Below, one piece after another: positions 1 to 5,502 of a DNA stretch of 5,529 nucleotides (positions are counted from its first letter, which is position 1; each line of letters opens with the position of its first letter). The notes under the pieces are model-generated. The model had not been told where the DNA came from. It made no database searches and was given only the letters and a program-made list of their open reading frames with translations. The stretch lies in assembly GCA_017987615.1 (NCBI GenBank), contig JAGNTI010000096.1:1-5529 (forward strand), read 5' to 3'. The DNA comes from Sediminibacterium sp. GTDB taxonomy: Bacteria > Bacteroidota > Bacteroidia > Chitinophagales > Chitinophagaceae. The position numbers and the translations under genes are program-made.

Positions 1-95
1 CGCCACCACTGCATACGATCATCTTTTGAAAGTGCTTGAGCAAAACTTGATAGCGCAAAGCAAACCCCAATAATAAGGGCAATACATTTTTTCAT
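1..95 (-). CDS. N-terminus of a secreted protein, probably GH29 alpha-L-fucosidase (partial, runs off left edge)
   Basis: An ATG at 95-93 opens a reading frame of 31 codons plus two bases that leaves the window at position 1. It begins MKKCIALIIGVCFALSSFAQ, a textbook signal peptide: two lysines, a hydrophobic core at about residues 4-18, and likely cleavage after Ala19 with Gln at +1, as is common in Bacteroidota. Residues 20-31 read ALSKDDRMQWW, and the last two bases (CG) force an Arg if the next codon is CGN. RMxWWR directly after a signal peptide is the usual opening of GH29 alpha-L-fucosidases, where it normally continues into ARFGMFIHWG. Those enzymes hydrolyse terminal alpha-L-fucose from glycans in the periplasm or outside the cell. 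The signal peptide and start are clear. The family call rests on one six-residue motif and cannot be confirmed here. The start lies 59 bases downstream of the AlkB-like gene on the same strand, so it could be co-transcribed or use its own promoter. Confidence 0.6.
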   Translation of the reverse strand, partial: MKKCIALIIGVCFALSSFAQALSKDDRMQWW

Positions 96-112
96 AGTAA
101 ATATTTGTAGCT

Positions 113-120
113 TAAATATA
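113..120 (-). promoter_or_regulatory. Possible -7 promoter box for the fucosidase-like gene
   Basis: On the minus strand this reads TATATTTA, seven of eight positions of the Bacteroidota -7 consensus TAnnTTTG (only the final G is missing). It ends 17 bases before the ATG at 95. TTTG sequences occur further upstream on the same strand, but none lies at a clearly ideal -33 distance. In AT-rich DNA a match of this quality can occur by chance, so this is only a candidate. Confidence 0.25.
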
Positions 121-154
121 GCACTAACAAAAGAGCATGCAGCCTCAAAAGATG

Positions 155-745
155 CTATTTTATTAACAATCTAAAGGTCAAATTTACCCGAAGGTCTTTT
201 ACCTTTTTAGAGGGTGGCAGTGCATGGTACCAGTGCTGCTGGATTGGGCCGCGCATATCTAAAACAGAGCCTGACTCTAATAGGGCCTCTATTTTTTGGG
301 CAGTTACTGCGTGTTTAAAAGCAAATTTTCGGGGAGCGCCAAAACTTACGGAGGCGATAGAACTTTCAGGCACTATTTCTTTTTCATTATCGCGGTGCCA
401 AGACATGCCCTCATCACCAGCATGGTATAAGTTTAAAAGGCAAGCATTGTAGGTGGCACCCGTTTGCTTTTCTACTTTTTCTTTAATAGATAATAAAAAC
501 GGAGTCCATGGTAAAGGATCTTTTGTTTTACCCGCATAAGTATAACTGATACCCTCACCAGCATACCAAGCCACTTTTCGTTTGGTGGTAATTTGTTTTC
601 CAAACATAATTACCTGATCATGCTGCCACTCAATATTTTGTAATAGTTCTTGTAATAAGTTTTGAGCCTCAGTTCCATCAAATACCAATGGATAATAAAT
701 AGCCTCGCCATCGGTATTAATAATTATTTGAGGATCTGCAAACAT
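155..745 (-). CDS. AlkB-like 2-oxoglutarate/Fe(II)-dependent dioxygenase (ALKBH2/3 type)
   Basis: This 196-residue protein is a complete AlkB-family dioxygenase. The family oxidatively removes alkyl lesions such as 1-methyladenine and 3-methylcytosine from DNA or RNA, using Fe(II), O2 and 2-oxoglutarate. The whole core is visible: NLYHAGDEGMSWHRDNE at residues 105-121 gives the iron ligands His117 and Asp119; HWYHALP at 171-177 gives the distal iron ligand, most likely His174; and RVNLTFR at 186-192 supplies the two arginines that bind 2-oxoglutarate and the substrate pocket. The HWYH-LP...RVNLTFR pattern is closer to human ALKBH2/3 than to E. coli AlkB. The N-terminal part (YYPLVF, then FGKQITTKRKVAWYAGEG at 48-65) also matches this subgroup, so the start at 745 is needed; the next Met, residue 46, would cut into it. 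No Shine-Dalgarno is seen. It diverges from the DUF393 gene across 18 bases. Fold and catalytic competence are well supported; the preferred substrate is not known. Confidence 0.93.
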   Translation of the reverse strand: MFADPQIIINTDGEAIYYPLVFDGTEAQNLLQELLQNIEWQHDQVIMFGKQITTKRKVAWYAGEGISYTYAGKTKDPLPWTPFLLSIKEKVEKQTGATYNACLLNLYHAGDEGMSWHRDNEKEIVPESSIASVSFGAPRKFAFKHAVTAQKIEALLESGSVLDMRGPIQQHWYHALPPSKKVKDLRVNLTFRLLIK

Positions 746-760
746 TGTAACTTACTTTTG
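727..760 (+). promoter_or_regulatory. Bacteroidota-type promoter for the DUF393 gene
   Basis: TACTTTTG at 753-760 matches the Bacteroidota -7 consensus TAnnTTTG at every fixed position. TTTG at 727-730 can serve as the -33 element, with a 22-base gap. The -33 element lies inside the 5' end of the divergent AlkB-like gene. The -7 box ends only three bases before the first candidate ATG (764), so transcription would begin at about that codon. The mRNA would then be leaderless if 764 is the start, or carry a leader of roughly nine bases if 773 is used. The motif match is directly visible; its activity is inferred. Confidence 0.45.
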
Positions 761-763
761 GGT

Positions 764-1111
764 ATGGAAAAGATGTTGCTACTTTTTGATAGCGGATGTA
801 AATTATGCAATAGTAGCATCAAATTTGTTACCAAAGGTGACAAGAAGCAGCAAATAAAACAAATTCCACTATCCAGTATAGAGGGCGCAGCTATAGTTGC
901 TACGTATCCTTCATTACAAGACATCAATTCGATAATTTTTATTGCAAACAACAAGTTGTTTATAGAATCAGATGCCATTATTGAAATAGCTAAACAACTA
1001 TCCTTTCCTTATAGGCTTTTAGCTGCTGGCAGGCTTGTACCCAAAAAATGGAGAGACAATATTTACCGCTGGATTGCTAAAAACAGATACCAATGGTTTG
1101 GAAGGATCTAA
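764..1111 (+). CDS. DCC-family (DUF393) thiol-disulfide oxidoreductase-like protein
   Basis: The only plus-strand gene encodes 115 residues. It carries the DCC-family signature: LLLFDSGCKLCNSSIKF at residues 5-21, with a CxxC pair at Cys12 and Cys15, and the conserved tail RLVPKKWRDNIYRWIAKNRYQWFGR at about 90-114. A middle segment (SIIFIANNKLFIESDAIIEIAKQL) also fits the family, in which a strand is followed by a SDA-type helix. DUF393 proteins are predicted thioredoxin-like redox proteins from the CxxC motif; their physiological substrate is not established. The length is near the family norm. The frame is open upstream to 662, but that stretch is antisense to the AlkB-like gene and resembles nothing in the family, so I start at the ATG at 764. 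The ATG at 773 (MLLLFDSGC) is equally compatible with the family and better spaced from the -7 box. No signal peptide is visible. The stop lies nine bases from the end of the convergent deacetylase gene. Confidence 0.88.
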   Translation: MEKMLLLFDSGCKLCNSSIKFVTKGDKKQQIKQIPLSSIEGAAIVATYPSLQDINSIIFIANNKLFIESDAIIEIAKQLSFPYRLLAAGRLVPKKWRDNIYRWIAKNRYQWFGRI

Positions 1112-1120
1112 CTACTAGTA

Positions 1121-1894
1121 CTATTTGTTATACCCACTATAAAACTGGTGCATTGTATTAAATGAACCATGCGGTTTTAAATCATTTAATAATTGATGCA
1201 ATCTATCCACGAGCTGCCTCCCTGCATACTTTGTAGTATACGCCGGAAGGCCATAGCCTGTTACATCTACAAATTCCCAAGGGTGAAAATACAAACTCAA
1301 ATAACCATCTTTTTGTAATGCCTGCTTGCATAAATGCAAATAATAACTGTAGGGGAAATTTTTAAAACTTAACCAAAAAAGCGGAAGCCTTAGATTCGCT
1401 GACACCGATGCAGGAATTCGAAACATTCCCTCTTCAACAAAACAAGTTCTGGGTTTATGTAAATGATTGTACCTGCCAGGTAGCCATGTAGGATTCATAG
1501 ATGCATCATAACTGTAACCTGCATTTTTTATTGCCTCCATAGGCACTTGTTTCATACGTGGCATTCGAAGCCCTGTTACTGGCTTACCCGTAATTTGCTC
1601 GAGCCTTACTCTTGAACTTTGCAAATGCTCAAGTTCAAAAAAACTATGATAATAGGTATGAGAGGCTATTTCATGCTTTTCCGATAAAGCCTTTATTGTA
1701 GAAGAAAAATGATCCGCAAAATTGGCTGTCGCAAAAAGTGTAGTAGAAAAACCTGATTGGTTTAATAGTGGAGTTATCGCTTTAAGACCGCCGAATCCAA
1801 TTTCTAATTGTTTTTCCGATGGTATCGTAAAGCCATACTCGAGCGGCATATCAAATTCTTCAACATCAAAACTAATTAAAATTTGAGGTGTCAT
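1121..1894 (-). CDS. NodB-fold polysaccharide deacetylase (CE4-like)
   Basis: This 257-residue protein has the CE4/NodB motif series. Motif 1 is ISFDVEEFD (residues 7-15), with Asp10 the expected catalytic base; the common DD pair is replaced by DVEE, as in the subgroup with DVED found near exopolysaccharide loci. Motif 2 is HEIASHTYYH (74-83), with metal ligands His79 and His83. Motif 3 is RMPRM (110-114). The C-terminal FHPWEF (203-208) supplies the late His204. These enzymes remove N- or O-acetyl groups from glycans or lipid-linked sugars using a divalent metal. No signal peptide or membrane helix is visible, so it probably acts in the cytoplasm, which would suit a lipid-linked intermediate better than a secreted polymer; that is inference. 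Its ATG overlaps the GT2 stop (ATGA, 1891-1894), so it is the last gene of a three-gene operon. The acceptor could be polyprenyl-phosphate N-acetylhexosamine or a polysaccharide; the sequence does not decide. Confidence 0.88.
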   Translation of the reverse strand: MTPQILISFDVEEFDMPLEYGFTIPSEKQLEIGFGGLKAITPLLNQSGFSTTLFATANFADHFSSTIKALSEKHEIASHTYYHSFFELEHLQSSRVRLEQITGKPVTGLRMPRMKQVPMEAIKNAGYSYDASMNPTWLPGRYNHLHKPRTCFVEEGMFRIPASVSANLRLPLFWLSFKNFPYSYYLHLCKQALQKDGYLSLYFHPWEFVDVTGYGLPAYTTKYAGRQLVDRLHQLLNDLKPHGSFNTMHQFYSGYNK

Positions 1895-2814
1895 AGTTTG
1901 GCTGCTTTCACTAAATATTGAGGGCGGTTTTTACTTTGTTCGAAAAGCTTACCCAAATATATACCAACAATACCAAGCATCATCAGTATAATACCCCCAA
2001 AAAATGCAAGGGTTGCAACAATAGAAGCCCAACCATGTACTTCTGTACCACTATAAAACGCATAAATAATATAGGGAATGTAAAGCACCGATAATATTGC
2101 AAAAGTAAAACCCATGTATGCCGCAAAGTAAAGCGGCTTATTACTAAATGTTGCAATACCCGTAATGGCAAACTTCAACATTTTTTTAGTAGAGTATTTT
2201 GTAACGCCAGTATGTCTTGCCTGAGGTTCGTATTCGATTTTTGTTTGTTTAAAACCAATCCATTTAACGAGCCCTCTATAAAATATTTCTTGATCAGGCA
2301 TTAACAGTAATGCATCAAGGGTTTTTCTATTCATGAGTCTAAAATCTGCAGAGCCTGGTTCAATTTCCATTTCAGATAAATAATTCATTAATTTATAAAA
2401 TAAATTAGCCGTATGTTTTTTGGCAAATGAAATATGCTCATTGTCTTTTCTAACGGTATACACAACGTCATACCCCTCTTCGTGCGCTTTTAACAATGCA
2501 GGAATTAATGCTGGCGGATGTTGCATATCAGCATCCATCATAATGACTATATCTGCAGAAGAAGCATCCAATCCTGCTTTTAATGCATTTTGATGTCCAA
2601 AATTTCGGGACAAAGAAATATAAAATACATTGTCATAAAGAGCCGATAATACATGAATAGCCTCTAGCGTTCCATCGGTACTACCATCGTCAACAAACAA
2701 AACCTTGAAATCATAGCTTGTTTCAGCAATTGAATTATGTATTGCACTATAAATTACAGGAATGTTATGCTCTTCATTGTGCGCAGGAATTACTATTTCA
2801 ACTAACTTATTCAT
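1891..2814 (-). CDS. GT2 polyprenyl-phosphate glycosyltransferase (DPM1/GtrB/ArnC-like), two C-terminal membrane helices
   Basis: This 307-residue protein has a GT-A catalytic domain followed by a membrane anchor. Visible motifs are VEIVIPAHNEEHNI (5-18), nucleotide-binding FVDDGSTDGT (40-49), SRNFGHQNALKAGLD (69-83), the metal-binding DADMQHPP (94-101), SADFRLM (155-161) and R200-HTGVTKYS. Two hydrophobic segments at about 229-254 and 262-287 precede GIYLGKLFEQSKNRPQYLV, the usual tail of this subgroup. Members transfer a sugar from a nucleotide donor to undecaprenyl or dolichyl phosphate at the inner face of the cytoplasmic membrane, giving the lipid donor for GT-C enzymes. The length fits GtrB/ArnC relatives. 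It overlaps the GT87 gene by ATGA (2811-2814) and the deacetylase gene by ATGA (1891-1894), so translation of all three is probably coupled. The family is certain. The sugar is unknown, though a deacetylase neighbour suggests an N-acetylated one. Confidence 0.93.
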   Translation of the reverse strand: MNKLVEIVIPAHNEEHNIPVIYSAIHNSIAETSYDFKVLFVDDGSTDGTLEAIHVLSALYDNVFYISLSRNFGHQNALKAGLDASSADIVIMMDADMQHPPALIPALLKAHEEGYDVVYTVRKDNEHISFAKKHTANLFYKLMNYLSEMEIEPGSADFRLMNRKTLDALLLMPDQEIFYRGLVKWIGFKQTKIEYEPQARHTGVTKYSTKKMLKFAITGIATFSNKPLYFAAYMGFTFAILSVLYIPYIIYAFYSGTEVHGWASIVATLAFFGGIILMMLGIVGIYLGKLFEQSKNRPQYLVKAAKL

Positions 2815-3995
2815 GCCAATTTGTTTTTAAACTGACTAAACAAGAGTGTGTACACAACAGCAAGCCAAGCTACAAAACATGGCAGCGCCTTTAGTGAATA
2901 ACGTAGTATATACTGCTCTCTAATAAATCTTGGAAACAAATCGGTAGGCGAAAAAATGGTAAGCAGTAGCATTAGCACCAATAAAACTTTATACGGAAAC
3001 GTATCTTTATAAGACTGCTGTACATGCCATATTAAATAGCCTATAACAGCAATTACAAATGTTGGCGACTCTGCAGAAGAACTAAATATCACAAGTCCGA
3101 TGAGTAATAATGCCAAATAATTAAGCCTATATAATGGATTACTCCATAAGCTAAATCGCAGAAGTGGCAATAACATAAGTATCCCCGCAGGAACCGTTAC
3201 AAACATATTGGGCATTTCGTACACACCAAAAATTCTACGAATCATACCCATTACAGATATGTCTTGCATGCCAGCAAACATGCTAGACTCAATATTTTGT
3301 CCATTTTTTTCAATTAATACTTCATACCAATCGATGTAGGAATCCATAATAAATTGAGGAGAAGATATAAGCATGGGCAAGCAAACAAGAACAGCTAACC
3401 AAACAATTCCAGTATAAATAAATTTTTTCTTGTGTGGCGTAAATAAGAAAAACAATAACCCAACAACACTATAAATCTTGATCAGTGTTCCTACAACAAT
3501 AAAAAAAGTTCCAAGCCAAATATTTTCTTTTTCGATGGCAGTAAAACTTAATAGTATCATGCCACATAGCATGGGATTGAACTGAACAGAATGTACTGAT
3601 GTAATGAGTTCAAAAACACCAATCAATAAAATAAATTGAATGCTTTTTTCAGATAAAGGCATTTGCTTGATTGCGTAAAACAAAAAGCCTACATTTAAAA
3701 GACACCATAAGAAACAACCAACATAAACAGGAAGTAATGCAAATGGTGCAATAAGCATACTAAATAGTGGACCGTAATGATTAACGTCACTATATTCTAA
3801 AGGATAAGAGAGATACAAATGCTTTTGCTCGAGGGTATGCCAGAAGACCTGCTTATATATCAGAAAATTATTAATATCACCAAGCCCTCTGCTTATTTCG
3901 GCAATACATGCCAGCATTGGGAATAAATACCAAATAACATTAATTAGTAATGTTCTGTTAGTACCTGAGATTATATTTTTTACCGATAGACCCAT
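2811..3995 (-). CDS. GT87/DUF2029-type polytopic membrane glycosyltransferase (GT-C fold)
   Basis: This 394-residue protein is mostly hydrophobic, with about ten or eleven predicted membrane helices (for example near 15-33, 74-110, 118-136, 141-185, 193-211, 264-305, 311-327, 335-350 and 366-388). The first outer loop has the GT87/DUF2029 pattern: Asp40 followed by INNFLIYKQVFWHTL, then LYLSYPLEYSDVNHYGPLF (60-78) and APFALLP (83-89). Asp40 is the likely catalytic base. Later, SVQFNPM (136-142, QxN) and GTLIKIYSV (169-177, Lys173) match the QxN...K(x)P region of the family. GT87 enzymes, such as mycobacterial PimE, use polyprenyl-phosphate sugars to glycosylate acceptors on the outer face of the inner membrane. 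That fits the next gene, which makes such donors. It is the first gene of the operon, and its ATG lies in the loop of a 12-bp inverted repeat. The next Met, residue 27, is inside the first helix, so 3995 is preferred. Acceptor unknown. Confidence 0.83.
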   Translation of the reverse strand: MGLSVKNIISGTNRTLLINVIWYLFPMLACIAEISRGLGDINNFLIYKQVFWHTLEQKHLYLSYPLEYSDVNHYGPLFSMLIAPFALLPVYVGCFLWCLLNVGFLFYAIKQMPLSEKSIQFILLIGVFELITSVHSVQFNPMLCGMILLSFTAIEKENIWLGTFFIVVGTLIKIYSVVGLLFFLFTPHKKKFIYTGIVWLAVLVCLPMLISSPQFIMDSYIDWYEVLIEKNGQNIESSMFAGMQDISVMGMIRRIFGVYEMPNMFVTVPAGILMLLPLLRFSLWSNPLYRLNYLALLLIGLVIFSSSAESPTFVIAVIGYLIWHVQQSYKDTFPYKVLLVLMLLLTIFSPTDLFPRFIREQYILRYSLKALPCFVAWLAVVYTLLFSQFKNKLA

Positions 3996-4009
3996 GCCTA
4001 TCGGTAAAA
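3978..4009. repeat. 12-bp perfect inverted repeat with the GT87 start codon in its loop
   Basis: The arms TTTTACCGATAG (3978-3989) and CTATCGGTAAAA (3998-4009) are exact reverse complements separated by eight bases. In the minus-strand transcript the loop reads GCATGGGT, so the AUG of the GT87 gene (3995-3993) sits within the loop and the 3' arm encodes residues 3-6 (LSVK). No U-tract follows on either strand, so it is not a standard terminator. It could be an RNA hairpin that controls initiation, or a DNA operator for a dimeric regulator. The repeat is seen directly; a role is inferred. Confidence 0.75.
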
Positions 4010-4046
4010 TAGGTAAAAATTTCGGTCATAGTCAATAAAAAACCGG

Positions 4047-4081
4047 TAAAAGTATATTTTTAATCAAATATGTTAAACAAA
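4047..4081 (-). promoter_or_regulatory. Candidate promoter for the GT87-GT2-deacetylase operon
   Basis: On the minus strand, TACTTTTA (4054-4047) matches seven of eight positions of the Bacteroidota -7 box TAnnTTTG, and TTTG (4081-4078) lies 23 bases upstream as a possible -33 element, at the long end of usual spacing. Transcription would start near 4040, giving a leader of about 45 bases that contains the 5' arm of the start-codon hairpin. The region is the only gap before the operon. The assignment is tentative, because the DNA here is very AT-rich and the final G of the -7 box is missing. Confidence 0.3.
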
Positions 4082-4092
4082 GTATATGTTTA
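4049..4092. repeat. Pair of 14-bp direct repeats, 30 bp apart
   Basis: AAAGTATATTTTTA (4049-4062) and AAAGTATATGTTTA (4079-4092) agree at 13 of 14 positions, and their starts are 30 bases apart, close to three helical turns. They lie between the RNA hydrolase stop and the GT87 start, overlapping the candidate -7 and -33 elements. Two binding sites for one regulator on the same DNA face would look like this. Chance similarity in AT-rich DNA is a real alternative. Confidence 0.4.
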
Positions 4093-4108
4093 TTAAGTAT
4101 TACTTAAT
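4092..4108. repeat. 17-bp palindrome over the stop codon of the RNA hydrolase gene
   Basis: ATTAAGTA (4092-4099) and TACTTAAT (4101-4108) are exact reverse complements around a single central T. It covers the last codons and stop of the metallo-beta-lactamase gene. Such a short centre and all-AT flanks make a poor RNA hairpin, and no U-tract follows on the minus strand, so it does not look like an intrinsic terminator. It could be a protein-binding site or chance. Confidence 0.4.
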
Positions 4109-5502
4109 TGAACAGTTTGGTGCATCTCCGGAATAATCACTTCCTTAAAACCTTTACGCTCTAACCTTTTAGCAAAATCCTGCTGCACTTCATAGTCGCC
4201 ATGCACTATAAATAGCTGCGACACAAGTTCTGGGTTTTGACAACTTAAATACTGACACAAATCTTCATAATCGCCATGTGCAGACATACTGCGCATCTGA
4301 CCAATTTCGGCTGCAACCTTATAATATTCGCCATAAATTTTTACTTCCTCAACACCACTAGATAATCTTCCGCCCAATGACCTAGGTTCACAATAACCAA
4401 CAATTAAAATGGTGTTATCTCTACTTCCAATATTATTCATGATATGGTGCTTTACCCTACCGGCATCGGCCATACCACTCGCCGAAATAATTACACATGG
4501 CTGTTCAAGTGTATTGAGTCTCTTACTTTCCTCTACCGAACTTATAAAAGTAAGCCCATCAAAATCAAATGGATCATTGTCATGCTCCATTATTTTTCGG
4601 ATGGTTTTATTAAAGTATTGCGGATAACGTTTTAATAATTCGGTAGCTTCTTTACTTAATGGACTGTCCACAAAAATTGGAATACGAGGCAACCTCTTTT
4701 CGATACTTAACTGATTAAGCGCGTACAATAACTCTTGAGTACGGCCCACACTAAATGCTGGAATAATTAATTTTCCTTTTTTATGGATACAGGTTTTTTC
4801 GATCCAAGACAAAAGACTGTCCGGAGTGCCGTGCACTTCGTCGTGTAGTTTATTGCCATACGTGCTTTCGATTATAATATAATTGGCTTGCGGAAAAACA
4901 GCAGGCGCTCTTAAAATAGCATCGTTGTAACGTCCAATATCTCCACTAAAACTAAGCTGCTTGGTTTCGCCGTTTTCAGTAATTTTTAAATGCACTGATG
5001 CACTACCTATAATATGACCGGCATCGGTAAATAAAAGTTCGACTCCAGGCGCAATGCTTGTCCACTTGTCATAAGCAGCTACTTCAAATAAAGTGAGCGC
5101 TTCGGCGGCGTCCTCTAAATCATATAAAGCCTCAAACGGAGGTAATCCTTGCTTGGCCCTTCGTTTATTAATAAATTTTGTATCGTCTCTTTGTATAACA
5201 GCAGAGTCTTCAAGTAAAACAGCTGCTAAATCTTTGGTAGCTGGCGTTGCAAATATCTTTCCTCTAAAACCATCTTTATATAGCTTAGGTATGAGACCCG
5301 AATGATCAATATGCGCATGCGATAAAACCAAAATATCTACGCTAGCTGCTTCAAACCCAAGGGTACTATTCATTGCTTGCGTTTCTCTACCCATTCCCTG
5401 AAACATCCCAGAGTCAAGTAAGATTTTAAAACCACTTTTGAGAGTAATTAAATGTTTTGAACCTGTAACTGTTTGCGCTGCTCCGTGGAAGGAAATTTTC
5501 AT
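4093..5502 (-). CDS. Metallo-beta-lactamase/beta-CASP RNA hydrolase (CPSF73/TTHA0252-like)
   Basis: This complete 469-residue protein belongs to the beta-CASP branch of the metallo-beta-lactamase fold, which contains zinc-dependent RNA nucleases such as CPSF73 and bacterial TTHA0252-like proteins. The lactamase motifs are SHAHIDHSG (His62, His64, Asp66, His67), DAGHIIGSA (His163) and SFSGDIGR (Asp188). The beta-CASP insertion is marked by IESTYGN (Glu212, motif A), IPAFSVGRTQELLYAL (247-262), IFVDSPLS (276-283), SASGMADAGRVKHH (340-353, motif B at His352 or His353) and MSAHGDY (406-412, motif C at His409), followed by FIVHGD (431-436). Length and motif order match the bacterial subfamily, so it should be an active hydrolase, probably cytoplasmic, acting on RNA. 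The N-terminal MKISFHGAAQTVTGSKHLI is the usual family opening, which fixes the start at 5502. It lies upstream of the glycosyltransferase operon on the same strand across a 97-base gap; I see no functional link. The 27 bases before it hold no clear promoter. Confidence 0.93.
   Translation of the reverse strand: MKISFHGAAQTVTGSKHLITLKSGFKILLDSGMFQGMGRETQAMNSTLGFEAASVDILVLSHAHIDHSGLIPKLYKDGFRGKIFATPATKDLAAVLLEDSAVIQRDDTKFINKRRAKQGLPPFEALYDLEDAAEALTLFEVAAYDKWTSIAPGVELLFTDAGHIIGSASVHLKITENGETKQLSFSGDIGRYNDAILRAPAVFPQANYIIIESTYGNKLHDEVHGTPDSLLSWIEKTCIHKKGKLIIPAFSVGRTQELLYALNQLSIEKRLPRIPIFVDSPLSKEATELLKRYPQYFNKTIRKIMEHDNDPFDFDGLTFISSVEESKRLNTLEQPCVIISASGMADAGRVKHHIMNNIGSRDNTILIVGYCEPRSLGGRLSSGVEEVKIYGEYYKVAAEIGQMRSMSAHGDYEDLCQYLSCQNPELVSQLFIVHGDYEVQQDFAKRLERKGFKEVIIPEMHQTVQLSNT

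Noticed and set aside
133..155. Possible terminator after the AlkB-like gene (AGCAT ... ATGCT)
   Set aside because: The stem is only five base pairs with a 13-base loop and a weak CTTTTG tail, too little to call an intrinsic terminator.
662..763. 34-residue N-terminal extension of the DUF393 reading frame
   Set aside because: It is antisense to the conserved N-terminus of the AlkB-like protein, has no family resemblance, and would place the start upstream of the perfect -7 box.
724..978. Minus-strand 84-codon open frame
   Set aside because: It lies opposite the well-supported DUF393 gene and its translation is cysteine- and leucine-rich without any recognisable domain.
1983..2171. Minus-strand 62-codon open frame within the GT2 gene
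   Set aside because: Same strand, different frame, inside the GT2 membrane-anchor region; its hydrophobicity is a by-product of the overlapping helices.
3978..4009. Start-codon inverted repeat as a bidirectional terminator
   Set aside because: Neither strand has a run of U after the stem, and it overlaps the start of a real gene.
4409..4635. Two overlapping plus-strand open frames of 72 and 63 codons
   Set aside because: Both are antisense to conserved beta-CASP sequence of the RNA hydrolase and show no domain features.
5093..5305. Plus-strand 70-codon open frame
   Set aside because: Antisense to the RNA hydrolase; the serine/alanine-rich translation is typical of a shadow frame.
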